Positions 34,679 through 43,604 of a stretch of DNA of 64,000 nucleotides are shown piece after piece. Every line of letters begins with the position of its first letter. Within the stretch, counting starts at the first letter, position 1. The stretch spans positions 62,001 to 126,000 of the forward strand of contig NZ_VMNW02000019.1 of NCBI RefSeq assembly GCF_007713735.2, read 5' to 3'. The DNA is from Amycolatopsis acidicola (GTDB lineage: Bacteria; Actinomycetota; Actinomycetes; Mycobacteriales; Pseudonocardiaceae). A program made the translations under genes and the position numbers. The notes beneath the pieces are model-generated. The model saw nothing but the letters and a program-made list of their open reading frames with translations, did no database searches and had not been told where the DNA came from.

Positions 34679-36081
34679 CGGGACGGCTCCGCGAACCGGT
34701 GCCCGCAGTGCATGCACACCGCGGCGCCCGCTGGTGACAGCAGCGAGCAGTTCGGGCAGGCCAGGGGATCTCCTTCGGCGACGGTGTTGCCCGCCGGTTC
34801 TCTGTCCACATCGGACAATTCGCTGCTCGGGTTTGTCAGCGCCACGGACATCGCGTTACGCGGTTGCACTTCGTCCTTGATCCGCAGCCGGCTTGCCGCC
34901 GCGTCCTCGATGTCGGCGATCCGCCGCAGCCGTGCCAGCACCTCGTCGTTGCCGAGCCGGACGGCGAGGCGGGCGGCTTCGCCCCATTCGGCCGCGGCAC
35001 CGTCCCGGTCGTTCGCCCGGAACCGTGCCCAGCCCGCCCGCAGGCGCTGGCCCAGCTCGCCCTGCACGGTGTAGTGCTCGACTTTTTCGTGCAGGGGCGC
35101 GGAAAGCGCGAGGTCGCCGGTGATGTGGCCGAGCAGCCGCGCCGGCCCGGCGGGTACCCGCGTGTCCTGGGTGACCGGCACCAGTTCGACCCAGCCGAGC
35201 TCCTGGTCCTGGTCGTGCGGCAGATCGGCGAGATCGACCTCCAGGCACAGGTGGTACTCGCGGCATTCGTCGCCCCAGGCGCCGGTGGACAGCTCGATGC
35301 CGTGGTCGGCGTCCTTCACCAGCTCGGTTTCCACGGGCGCGACCTGGCGCAGGAAACTGATCCGCGCGTGCGGAGCGACGCCGATCCGCAGCCGCAGATC
35401 CGGCACCGTGCGGGCGACCGAGGAACCGATCAGCTCCCGGAAATGCTCGGCGAGACGGCTTTCGTCGACCACCGCGTCCGCCGTGCCGCGCAGCGCGGCC
35501 GCGATCCGCCGCAGCTCCTCGGGCTCCCAGTCGTCGCCGATTCCTCGTGCGTCGCAGGTGAACCGGCCCTCGACCTCGCCGAGGACACCGGACAGGCGCA
35601 CTGGGGACTCGCTTTCGTTGCGGCCGTCGGTGAGCAGCAGGGCGTGCCGCACGGTGTCGGGATGCGCCTCGAACAGCCGTCCCGCCAGGGAAAGCCAGGT
35701 GCTCATCGCGGTGCCGCCGCTCGCGATGAGGCGGTTCGCCGCCGCTTTCGCTTCGGCACGGGTGTTTTCGTCGGCCACGACGAGCGTTTCGGTTGCCGGG
35801 TAACACATCCTGGCGGCGCCCGTACCCTCGACGACGGCGAAGCGCGTGCCCTCCGGGAGCACGTCGATCGCCGCCGCCGCGGCCCGGCGCGCGGCGGCGA
35901 TCTTCGTCGGGGGCCAGCCCATCGAACTGGAGCAGTCGATCAGCAGCACCTCCGCGCCCGCCGGAGGCGTGGTGCCCGGCACGCTGGTGTCCTCGGCGCA
36001 CACGGTCAGCACCGCGTGCACGTGAGTGTCCGAAGAGGACAGATATTTGTTCTGGTCCAGCTCGAGGGAGAACCGGCTCAC
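34675..36081 (-). CDS. vWA-domain protein with C-terminal zinc ribbon
   Basis: A 468-residue protein. A von Willebrand A domain (about 40-210) carries the metal-binding DxSxS in IDCSSSMGW (49-53) and a second metal contact in LLLTDGRNES. A beta-rich region follows (about 220-330), then a helical stretch rich in Arg and Ala (about 335-400). The C-terminus is a zinc ribbon with Cys442/Cys445 and Cys456/Cys459 (CPNC, CMHC). The start is GTG at 36081, five bases after AGAGG; a GTG six bases upstream, overlapping the kinase stop, is also possible. Similar vWA proteins occur with kinases and proteases in regulatory and conflict systems. It may act as a scaffold or substrate of the adjacent kinase. 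Confidence 0.82.
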   Translation of the reverse strand: MSRFSLELDQNKYLSSSDTHVHAVLTVCAEDTSVPGTTPPAGAEVLLIDCSSSMGWPPTKIAAARRAAAAAIDVLPEGTRFAVVEGTGAARMCYPATETLVVADENTRAEAKAAANRLIASGGTAMSTWLSLAGRLFEAHPDTVRHALLLTDGRNESESPVRLSGVLGEVEGRFTCDARGIGDDWEPEELRRIAAALRGTADAVVDESRLAEHFRELIGSSVARTVPDLRLRIGVAPHARISFLRQVAPVETELVKDADHGIELSTGAWGDECREYHLCLEVDLADLPHDQDQELGWVELVPVTQDTRVPAGPARLLGHITGDLALSAPLHEKVEHYTVQGELGQRLRAGWARFRANDRDGAAAEWGEAARLAVRLGNDEVLARLRRIADIEDAAASRLRIKDEVQPRNAMSVALTNPSSELSDVDREPAGNTVAEGDPLACPNCSLLSPAGAAVCMHCGHRFAEPSR

Positions 36082-36083
36082 CG

Positions 36084-38237
36084 TCACCTCTTCGTCCAGG
36101 GCCGCACCGTGTTGGCGGCGTCGATGAGCACCCCGTGCTCCTGCCTGTCCCGCGCATGCCGCGCCAGTTCGTGGTAGGACCGTTCGAGCAGCACACGCAG
36201 CTCGGGTTCGGCGACGTGCTCGCCGAGCAGTCCGCCGCTCCGGTCGGCCCCGGCGCCCGGGCCGGAAGCGAGCACCCGCGCCAGCGCTGTTTCGCGCAGG
36301 ATGGCCACCAGCCGTTGTCGCGCTTCGCCGTCCGGCTCGCCGTTGTCGAGGTACAGGTCCGGCAACCGTTCCGCGGCCGTGGCGATGTCGTGCATGCCCG
36401 GCAGCGCGCCGTCGAACCGGGCCAGCAGTACCCGCACGGCGCCGATCCGCGCGGCGTCGTAGTGGCGTGACGAGCGCGGGACGCGGTCCAGGATGTGCAC
36501 AGCCGCGTCGCGATCTCCCTGCCGCAGCGCGACCCTGGCCAGTCCGAACGCCGCGCTCGCCTGCTCGTTGTCGCGGCGCCACACCACTTCGTAGTGCCGC
36601 CGGGCCTGTTCGTCGTCCTCCAGGTGCTCGAAGCAGAACCCGAGCGCGAGCTTCGGCGCGGCCTCGCCGGGCACCTGCGAGTACACCGAATCGAAGGCCT
36701 TGAACGCCTCGCCGATGTTGCCCTTCGCCAGCCCGAGCAGGCCGTAGTGCCAGGTGATCCGCCAGTCGTGGGCGGCCCATTCGCCGAGCTGCTCCGCGGC
36801 CTTCGTCACCCGGTACGCGGCGGCGACGAGCCCGTCGAGCTCGATGTGCACCCTCGCCAGCGCGAGGTCCAGCTCCACGGACCGGTCGCCGAAATCCTCG
36901 TAGCGGGACAACAGTTTCCGTGGTTCGGCGAGGACACGCGCGTTCGCGAGGTGCGCGGCGGCCGGGTCGGATTCGGCGACCCGCGGCACCGGGAGCCTGC
37001 TCGCGGCCAGTTTGGGCGGCGGCAGCCCGTCGTGGATCGTGCCGTCCGGGGTTTCCTCCGCCGTCCAGCGGTCCAGGCCCGGCACCACGCCGAGCCCGGC
37101 GTCCAGCAGCTCGGCGGTGTTCTCGAACCGCGTCGACGCCATCCCGTACGGTTTGCCCCGGCGCAGCGAGAGCAGTTCCCGGTGCACCCCGTCGAGCTGT
37201 TCGGCCATCTCGGCGGCCGAGGCGAACCGGCTTTCGAACGACGCCACCGCGCGATTCAGCAGCCGCCGCAAGGATTCCACGCCGAACGCCACGCGCGGGT
37301 CGGCTTCCCTCGCGCGGGCAGCGTCGAACAGTTTCTCCAGCGTACGGCCGACCGTGTGCACGTCCGAACGCTCGGTCAGCCCGTGCCGCCGGATCTCGTC
37401 GCGGTCGACCCGGAAACCGTCGGTGCCGATGATGCTGCCGCCGGTCTCGCCGATCCCGCGGGTGGCGCCGAGGTCGATGATCTTGAGCCGGTTCCCGCCG
37501 TGCATCACGTTTTCCGGTTTCAGGTCGCAGTAGAGCAGCTGCTCGCCGTGCAGGTACTGCAGCGCGGCGAGGATCCAGTGGCCGTAGGCGGTGACGTCCT
37601 CCAGCCGCAGCTCGGGCGCGCCGGTGTCGAGTACGGCCTGGAGGGTGTGGCCGCGGACGAACTCCATGACGATGTACTCGTCGGTGCGCCCGCTGTGCGG
37701 GTCGGGGTGCTCGACGTAGCTGATGATCCGGACGATGTTGGGGTGGTCCAGCCGGATCAGCGCGTCCCGCTCGACGTGCGCGAGGCGCAGCGCCCGCCCG
37801 TCGGTGGCGTTGATGATTCCCTTGAGCACCACCGGCATTCCCTGCAGCCTGCGGTCCCGCGCGAGGTAGATCCAGCCGAGCCCGCCGTGCGCGAGCCTGC
37901 CGTCGACCTCGTAGCGGCCGGCCACCACGTCGCCGCGGGCGAGTTTGGGCAGGAACGAGAACGGGGTGCCGCAGTACGGGCAGAAGCCCTGGCGGATCGG
38001 CGGCTGGCTGCCGATCGCGCGGCCGACCGGCTTGCGGCAGTCCGGATTGCCGCAGAACTGCCGCGACACCGGGTAGTCCTTGGTCCGGTCGAGGCCCGGC
38101 TCGGCGGTTTCGATCTCCTGCAGCGCGAAGATCTCGTCGTCGGACCACAGGGCTGACCACGAGGAACCGGGGCCGGGAAACAGGTCCGCCGGCTGTTCTT
38201 CGGTGGTCGGTTCTTCCTCCGGTGGTTCCGCTGTCAT
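36084..38237 (-). CDS. pknG: PknG-like serine/threonine protein kinase
   Basis: A 717-residue soluble kinase with the three-part PknG layout. A rubredoxin-like zinc knuckle has Cys62/Cys67 and Cys86/Cys89 (FCPYCGTPFSFLP). The kinase domain (about 105-370) opens GRLAHGGLGWIYLARDR. It has Lys139 in PVVLKGIIN, the catalytic Asp238 and Asn243 in YCDLKPENVM, and DLGA in place of DFG at 255-258, as in PknG. A TPR-type C-terminus (about 440-717) includes PGEAAPKLALGFCFEHLEDD and SAAFGLARVALRQGDRDAAV. Mycobacterial PknG phosphorylates an FHA protein controlling glutamate metabolism. The first zinc pair is CX4C rather than CX2C, and the activation segment lacks the usual APE motif. The ATG overlaps the protease stop. 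Confidence 0.9.
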   Translation of the reverse strand: MTAEPPEEEPTTEEQPADLFPGPGSSWSALWSDDEIFALQEIETAEPGLDRTKDYPVSRQFCGNPDCRKPVGRAIGSQPPIRQGFCPYCGTPFSFLPKLARGDVVAGRYEVDGRLAHGGLGWIYLARDRRLQGMPVVLKGIINATDGRALRLAHVERDALIRLDHPNIVRIISYVEHPDPHSGRTDEYIVMEFVRGHTLQAVLDTGAPELRLEDVTAYGHWILAALQYLHGEQLLYCDLKPENVMHGGNRLKIIDLGATRGIGETGGSIIGTDGFRVDRDEIRRHGLTERSDVHTVGRTLEKLFDAARAREADPRVAFGVESLRRLLNRAVASFESRFASAAEMAEQLDGVHRELLSLRRGKPYGMASTRFENTAELLDAGLGVVPGLDRWTAEETPDGTIHDGLPPPKLAASRLPVPRVAESDPAAAHLANARVLAEPRKLLSRYEDFGDRSVELDLALARVHIELDGLVAAAYRVTKAAEQLGEWAAHDWRITWHYGLLGLAKGNIGEAFKAFDSVYSQVPGEAAPKLALGFCFEHLEDDEQARRHYEVVWRRDNEQASAAFGLARVALRQGDRDAAVHILDRVPRSSRHYDAARIGAVRVLLARFDGALPGMHDIATAAERLPDLYLDNGEPDGEARQRLVAILRETALARVLASGPGAGADRSGGLLGEHVAEPELRVLLERSYHELARHARDRQEHGVLIDAANTVRPWTKR

Positions 38238-39688
38238 CGGGCACCTGCCACTTTCTCGCGTACGGCCTCGACATACGCCCGGACGTGCCCGGCCGCCACG
38301 CTGAGTACGCAGGGCTCGGCTTCGAGCGCCGCGTGCGCCGCGCGGAAGAGCGCGCCCAGCTCCTCGTCCTCCATCAGCCCGTGCTGCACGGATCTCGCGT
38401 CGTACGCGACGAGCAGGCCGTGCAGGCGTTCGTGTTCGAGCATCGCTTCGTCGTTCTCGTCGTCGAGGTTGTCCACGGTGTCGAGTGCCCGTTCGAGCTT
38501 CTTCTCGTAATGCCGCAGCCTGCGGTGCATCCTGACCGAGTCGTGGTCGTCCACAATGGACTCCAACGCGGGCAGGGAGAACTGGAGCGGCGCCGCGAGG
38601 GCGGGGATCCCGGGCAGTTCGGGCGCGGGGGAGAGGCGTGCGGCGATGCGCGTGCGGTTGTCCCGCGCGATCGCCTCGCGTTCGGCCAGCTCCGCCACGC
38701 CGTGCCCGAGCGCTCCGACCCGCGCCCGCAAGGCCTCGCGTTGTCGGCGGCGCGCCAGCCGCGCGGCGGGGGAGTCTTCGTCATCCAGCTGCAGCACCAC
38801 CCTGGCGCCGCTGCGCACGAGCGGTTCGACCACGCCGTCGAGAACTTCCCGCGGGTCGCTCGCGCTTTCCAGCCCTGCCAGGCCGAACGAGCCCGCGTGC
38901 TCGGATTCCTGGACCACACGGGAGACTTCGTCGACCGATTTGCCGGCGGCGTCCACGACCAGGCCGGGCCCGCCGGCCAGCGCCTGCACGATCACGATCA
39001 CGCCGATCGAGGGCTCCCACCGCCGCGCCGGCACCGGGGCGCCGACCCATTTGCCGAGCGCCGGCACATGCTCGGCGAGCGTGTTCACCGGGATCATCCA
39101 GGCCACCTGATCCTGCGGCGCGCGGTAGGCGGCGACGAGCATCCCGATGACGGCCCCGGTGCGCTCGTCGACCACCCCGGCGCCGCTGAACCCCTTGCGC
39201 AGCAGGCTCCCGTTCTCCACGACGTTGAGCTGGAACCACTGCCCGTCCGGCCCGCTGCGCGCCGACACGACGGCCGTCGCCTCGATGCCGTTGTCGTGGG
39301 AGTCGGGGAAGCCGTACATGCGCACCTTGCGGCGCCGCGGCCGCGCGAGCTCGCGCAGCGACGCCCCGGGCAGGCCCGCCAGGTTGTGCCCATCAAGCCC
39401 CAGTACGGCAACGTCGGCGCCGTCGTCTTTGTCCGGCGGGGCCCAGCAGCCGGGCAGCACGCGCGCGGGCATCGACGGCACCCCGGGCAAACCGATGGGG
39501 TGCACGGACAATTCGGTCTCCAGCGGATCGCCCACGGCCGCGGCGATGACGTGCGCGCACGTCAGGACGGCGCCCCCGGCCAGGAGGACGCCGGCGCCCA
39601 GGATCCGGCCTTCGCGGTCGTGCACCCTCGCGCGCCACGTGTCGGGATCGTCCGGGCGCCCCAGGAGAAAACCACCCTCGGCGCTCAC
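38234..39688 (-). CDS. Trypsin-like serine protease with helical C-terminal domain
   Basis: A 484-residue protein without signal peptide or membrane helix. Residues 1-200 form a chymotrypsin-fold protease with His46 (VLTCAHVIAA), Asp92 (GADVAVLGLD) and Ser168 (RKGFSGAGVVD), so the triad is complete. The middle (about 215-310) has alpha/beta character with hydrophobic strands such as IGVIVIVQALAGG and ARVVLQLDDED. It might be an effector-associated or nucleotide-like domain, but is not recognised. The C-terminal part (about 310-484) is largely helical, with coiled-coil-like RRRQREALRARVGALGHGVA. It is the first gene of the kinase operon; its stop overlaps the kinase ATG. A cytoplasmic protease co-produced with a kinase suggests regulated proteolysis. 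Confidence 0.85.
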   Translation of the reverse strand: MSAEGGFLLGRPDDPDTWRARVHDREGRILGAGVLLAGGAVLTCAHVIAAAVGDPLETELSVHPIGLPGVPSMPARVLPGCWAPPDKDDGADVAVLGLDGHNLAGLPGASLRELARPRRRKVRMYGFPDSHDNGIEATAVVSARSGPDGQWFQLNVVENGSLLRKGFSGAGVVDERTGAVIGMLVAAYRAPQDQVAWMIPVNTLAEHVPALGKWVGAPVPARRWEPSIGVIVIVQALAGGPGLVVDAAGKSVDEVSRVVQESEHAGSFGLAGLESASDPREVLDGVVEPLVRSGARVVLQLDDEDSPAARLARRRQREALRARVGALGHGVAELAEREAIARDNRTRIAARLSPAPELPGIPALAAPLQFSLPALESIVDDHDSVRMHRRLRHYEKKLERALDTVDNLDDENDEAMLEHERLHGLLVAYDARSVQHGLMEDEELGALFRAAHAALEAEPCVLSVAAGHVRAYVEAVREKVAGAR

Positions 39689-39806
39689 CGGGAAGGCACA
39701 TTAGAACGGGTGCGCCGCGCTTGTGCGCGGAATTCCCGCCAAACCCCGGATGCCCGAGGCGAATCACCCGGATGGCCGCTCAACGATGCGTAGTCGTGAT
39801 CGGCCT

Positions 39807-40460
39807 TCAGAGCGCCGCGGCTTCCGGCCTTTCGTCCTCGGGCTCGACCAGACCGTGCCGCACCGCCAGTGACGCGGCCTCCAGGCGTGAATGCGCGCCC
39901 AGTTTCGTGAGCAGCGCGCGGACGTGCGTGCGGATCGTCGCGACGGAAACGCCGAGCCGGGTGGCCATCGCGACCGTCGTGTGCCCGTCGACGAGCAGGG
40001 CGAGGCACTGCCGTTCGCGGGTGGTCAGCTGCCGCGCCCGCAGCGCGAGGTCCTGCGGCATCCCGGACGACTGGCGCGGGGCGGGCAGTTCGACGAGAAC
40101 CTCGCCGCGCACCACGCGGTCGATGGTGCCGATCAGATGCTCCAGTCCCCTCGTCTTGTGCACGTACCCCGTCGCGCCTGAGCGCAGCGCGCCGAGGACG
40201 GCGGCCGGGTCCGGGTCGGCGGTCAGCATGATCACCCTGGTGCGCGGGCTCGCCGCGAGCACGGAGGCCACCCCGTCGGCCCTGGTGTCGCCGAACCGCC
40301 GGTCCAGCAGGCAGACGTCCGGGGTGGTCTGGACCACCTGGTGGACGACCTCGGCCAGGTTCAGTCCCGTGCCGACCACCTTCATCCCGCGGCTTTCCAG
40401 CACGGGCACGAGTGCTTCGAGGAACACAGCGTGGTCGTCACCGCACACGATCGTCGTCAT
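39807..40460 (-). CDS. NarL/LuxR-type response regulator
   Basis: A 217-residue response regulator. The receiver (about 1-120) has the acidic pair in IVCGDDHAVF, the phospho-acceptor Asp in VCLLDRRFGD, and the conserved Lys in YVHKTRG. The C-terminal LuxR helix-turn-helix (about 140-205) has LTTRERQCLALLVDGHTTVA and SVATIRTHVRALLTKLGAHS. Its start overlaps the 3' end of the histidine kinase gene by 23 bases, so it is the kinase partner. Targets are unknown. Confidence 0.92.
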   Translation of the reverse strand: MTTIVCGDDHAVFLEALVPVLESRGMKVVGTGLNLAEVVHQVVQTTPDVCLLDRRFGDTRADGVASVLAASPRTRVIMLTADPDPAAVLGALRSGATGYVHKTRGLEHLIGTIDRVVRGEVLVELPAPRQSSGMPQDLALRARQLTTRERQCLALLVDGHTTVAMATRLGVSVATIRTHVRALLTKLGAHSRLEAASLAVRHGLVEPEDERPEAAAL

Positions 40461-41094
40461 GCTCCACCCCTTCCGCCGCCACCCCGGTGAAGACGATCTC
40501 CACCCGGGTTCCGCGCGGCTCGCGCGCGGAAGTCCTCGTCGTCGCGCCGCAAGCGCGGCTCAGTCGCGCGACGGTGGCCAGCCCCCGTCCGGCCCGCCGT
40601 GCCGGCATCCCGTCGAAACCGGGGCCGTCGTCGGAGATCTCGATCGTCGGCGGCAGCTGCCGGGTGATCGCGACGTCCACCCTGCCGCCGGGCCCGGCCG
40701 CGTGCACGGCGTTGGTCAGCAGGTTCGACAGGATGCGCCACAACGCCGTCCGGTCGACTTCCAGGGACAGCGAGCCGGCCGGCGCGAGGACGACGCGCGC
40801 CGGGTGCGCGAGTTCCGCCTGGGTCACCAGTTCTTCGAGCAACGGCCGCACCGCCACGACCTCCTGCCGGTGCACGCCGGAGATCGTGTCGTCGACCAGT
40901 GCCCGGAGCCGGTCGGCCTGCTGCGAAATCAGCAGCGCGCGGCGGCGCACCGGCACCGGCAGCGCCACTTCGGCCAGGATCGATTCGATCAGGTAGCCGA
41001 GGGTGACGATCTCGTGCCCGATGTCGTGCAGCACGTCCCGCGGTGTGGTGTTCCCGGTCGCCTCGGCGGCCTGCCGGGCGCGTGCACCGTCCAT
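40438..41094 (-). CDS. Short sensor histidine kinase without sensor domain
   Basis: A 218-residue histidine kinase made of a dimerisation/phosphotransfer segment (about 15-80) and a HATPase domain (about 85-205). The likely phosphorylated His is in VLHDIGHEIVTL (His23 or His27). The N box is LSNLLTNAVHAAG, and the G boxes are EISDDGPGFDG and AGRGLATVARL. No membrane helix, PAS or GAF domain is visible, so it is a cytoplasmic kinase that takes its signal from another protein. The ATG at 41094 has GGGAGG 7-12 bases upstream. It overlaps the response regulator gene by 23 bases. Confidence 0.86.
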   Translation of the reverse strand: MDGARARQAAEATGNTTPRDVLHDIGHEIVTLGYLIESILAEVALPVPVRRRALLISQQADRLRALVDDTISGVHRQEVVAVRPLLEELVTQAELAHPARVVLAPAGSLSLEVDRTALWRILSNLLTNAVHAAGPGGRVDVAITRQLPPTIEISDDGPGFDGMPARRAGRGLATVARLSRACGATTRTSAREPRGTRVEIVFTGVAAEGVEHDDDRVR

Positions 41095-41243
41095 CCCCTC
41101 GCCTCCCCGCCCGGGCCCGCTTCCGCCGGCGGGCTCGCTCCCCCAAGACGAAGTCGCTGCCGAAACGCGGACGTTACACGAAAGGCCGGTGCGCCGACGT
41201 TTTTCCGTGGTGTTCACCGAATTGTTTTCGGAGATTTCCCGTG

Positions 41244-41978
41244 CTATCCGGTGACCCCGCTCGTGGTGATGATTCTTTGCCAGGGGCCGGGCGGTACTTC
41301 GTCGTTCTCCGCGAATCTCCAGTCCACGAGATCCGTTTCCCCGTTGAGCTCGCCGAAGCCGAGACAGCCGTTGAGCGCGGGGGAGACGTCGAGCCCGGCA
41401 CCGTTGTAACGGCTGTTCGCGGGGCGGGTGTCGGTGGTGGAGAAGACGTACGCGGAGTCGTCGTAGACGCCAGGACCGGCGTCTTCGATCTGGCCGTAAC
41501 AAACGCGGTCACCGCGGCGGACTTCCACCCAGCGGTTCTTCATGAGGCTCACCGACGGGTCGGTGGCCTTTCCCGCGAATTCCGGACGGCCGGCCCATGG
41601 CACCACCACGGCCCGCTCACCGAATGCGCCCGGATCATTCACGTCGTCGAAGGGCAGATCGAGGTAGAAGGGATTTTCCCGTGGGGCCAGAACGGTCGGG
41701 AAATAGCCGTTCGCGGCGGTTCTCGGTTCGGTGTCGCACCGCTCGTCCCGTTCGACGCCGTCGCAGCCTCCGTAATGGGCGAGCCACTGGGCGTCGTAGC
41801 TGGATTCGACCTGGCTGCCGTCCTCGGCGCGCGGGTCGAACACCTCGCCGACCCAGAACGTGGTCGACACGATGCGGGTGTGCCACGGGTAGGGCTCCGG
41901 GCCCGGTCCCGGTGCGGGAGCGGGCCCGGAGCAGGCGGCCACCAGGACGACGGCGGCCACCAGGAACCGGTCAGTCAC
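41244..41978 (-). CDS. Secreted lipoprotein of unknown function
   Basis: A 244-residue protein with a lipoprotein signal, MTDRFLVAAVVLVAAC, the Cys being residue 16, followed by a Pro-rich linker. The mature part has the segment VEVRRGDRVCYGQIEDAGPG followed by VYDDSAYVF and later NGAGLDVSPALNGCLGF. This pattern recalls a double-psi beta-barrel (expansin/RlpA-like) fold, which binds peptidoglycan or glycans, but the match is weak. The GTG start overlaps the stop of the polysaccharide deacetylase gene by eight bases, so the two are co-translated. A role at the cell wall or in the polysaccharide pathway is plausible. Confidence 0.75.
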   Translation of the reverse strand: MTDRFLVAAVVLVAACSGPAPAPGPGPEPYPWHTRIVSTTFWVGEVFDPRAEDGSQVESSYDAQWLAHYGGCDGVERDERCDTEPRTAANGYFPTVLAPRENPFYLDLPFDDVNDPGAFGERAVVVPWAGRPEFAGKATDPSVSLMKNRWVEVRRGDRVCYGQIEDAGPGVYDDSAYVFSTTDTRPANSRYNGAGLDVSPALNGCLGFGELNGETDLVDWRFAENDEVPPGPWQRIITTSGVTG

Positions 41979-43419
41979 CCGGAGCGGGAGCCGGGATGAT
42001 CTGGCCGGGTACGCGAGGCACGGACGGTTTGGCGTGCTGGCCCCACTTGTGACTCTGCATCGGCCCCGCGATCGCCGGGGCGCTGTTGGGCACCGCCGCC
42101 GAAGCCGAGAGCGCCGCGGCCGTCGTGCCCGAGGCGAACCCGTAGTCGTCGGTGGTGAGGGTGCCGTTGGCGATCAGCGCCAGCCCGAAGCTGACCCCGA
42201 CCGCGCCCGTGGGCACCGCCGGCGTGGTGAACGTGCCCTGGGTCCAGTTCGCCGCCGCGGCCAGCCACGGCCCCGACGTCCAGTAGGTCCAGAACCCGTC
42301 CGCCGTCCGGTAGTACAACGCGAACTGCGTGATGGCGGTGGACTTGTACCAGACCGAAACCGTGTAGGTCTGGCCGGCGGTCACCTTCGGCGTGCACGCC
42401 CCGAGATCGAACGTGGGCAGCAGTTTCGCGTCACCGTTGGAATACCCGGTGACGGTCAGCCGTTGCGCGGCCGTGCCGGTGTGCGCGTCGGTGGTGCGCG
42501 CCCAGGTCGGGGTGTTGGTGCCGAACCCGCCCGGCATGTAGCAGTCCGGGAACCCGGTGCCGCTGGTCGAGCTCTCCAGCGAGGTGTTCACCAGCCCGGT
42601 GTTCGTCGACGCCGGCGCGGTGACGATCGGTTTCACCGTGCCGCCGACGACCTGGTTCACCGTTTTCACCGTCGTCCCGCGGGAAGCGCGCGCGGACAGC
42701 CACGCCAGGAACTGGTCGAGCACCGTCGGGCTGATCGACAGCGAGTCGCAGCCGGTGCCCGAGCACACGTGGTGGAAGGTGAACGGCACCCAGCCGCCGG
42801 TGCGTTCGGCGTTGGTCACCGCGCTCTGCAGCTGCGCGAGCGTCCACGTGGTGTCGATCTCGTCGAGCGCCTTCACCGCGTAGGGATCCGGCGGTGGCAC
42901 GGTTTCCGCGAACGGGCAGCCGGAACAGCCGTGCGCCGAGCGCAGGTCGCCGAGCCCGCGTGCGCTGTTGTAACCGCATTGCTGCGCGATGCTCTCCACG
43001 GAGCTGTTCAGCGCCGCGTACGGGTAGGCGAAGCTCGTGACCTGGTAGCCCCAGCTCGCGAGCGTGGCCCTGCCGTTGCAGATCTGCCGCCTGGCCTCGT
43101 CGGCGGGGACGGTGGTCAGATCGGGGTGGGTCACGGTGTGCCCGGCGATCTCGTTCCCGCCCGTGGACAGGGTTTGCAGGTCGGTGCGCGTGAGGTAGCC
43201 GGGCGCGCCGATGGAACCGGTGATGATGTAGAAGGTGCCCTTCATGCCGTACTTGTCGAGGATCGGCTTCGCCTGCAGCTGATCGGCGTTGCCGTCGTCG
43301 AAGGTCAGGCTGACCGCGGTCGTGGTCGCGGCGGCCGCGGGCACGGTGAACAGGCCCAGCGTCAACGAAGCCGCGGCCGCGAGCACGGCCACCCCGAAGA
43401 GTTTTCTCTTTCTTTTCAT
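41971..43419 (-). CDS. Secreted polysaccharide deacetylase with C-terminal carbohydrate-binding-like domain
   Basis: A 482-residue exported protein. A signal peptide covers about 1-31 (KRKRKLFGVAVLAAAASLTL, with AAA before the cut). The NodB catalytic domain (about 32-270) has Asp41/Asp42 in TFDDG, the metal His94 and His98 in HTVTH, and FAYPYAAL. The C-terminal half (about 280-440) is a beta-sandwich like a carbohydrate-binding module, with GQTYTVSVWYKST and FALYYRTADGFWTYW. It ends in a Pro/Gly tail. It would remove acetyl groups from an N-acetylated glycan outside the cell. The gene is divergent from the regulator and synthase operon, 185 bases away, and probably acts on the same polymer. 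Confidence 0.9.
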   Translation of the reverse strand: MKRKRKLFGVAVLAAAASLTLGLFTVPAAAATTTAVSLTFDDGNADQLQAKPILDKYGMKGTFYIITGSIGAPGYLTRTDLQTLSTGGNEIAGHTVTHPDLTTVPADEARRQICNGRATLASWGYQVTSFAYPYAALNSSVESIAQQCGYNSARGLGDLRSAHGCSGCPFAETVPPPDPYAVKALDEIDTTWTLAQLQSAVTNAERTGGWVPFTFHHVCSGTGCDSLSISPTVLDQFLAWLSARASRGTTVKTVNQVVGGTVKPIVTAPASTNTGLVNTSLESSTSGTGFPDCYMPGGFGTNTPTWARTTDAHTGTAAQRLTVTGYSNGDAKLLPTFDLGACTPKVTAGQTYTVSVWYKSTAITQFALYYRTADGFWTYWTSGPWLAAAANWTQGTFTTPAVPTGAVGVSFGLALIANGTLTTDDYGFASGTTAAALSASAAVPNSAPAIAGPMQSHKWGQHAKPSVPRVPGQIIPAPAPGD

Positions 43420-43604
43420 GTCATGCCACCAGAGTGTGGGCGGATCGCTTGTGCGCCGACGATAGGGCGGCGGGGCGGGGCGGCGACTCGCCCGCGGGGA
43501 TGAGCGCCGCTACCGCAAGCGGCCGATCCTCATTCATTTGCGGGAGACGAATCTCGTGCAGCTGGACGACGACAGCGCTGCCGCCGCCCTATTTGCTGTG
43601 CACC

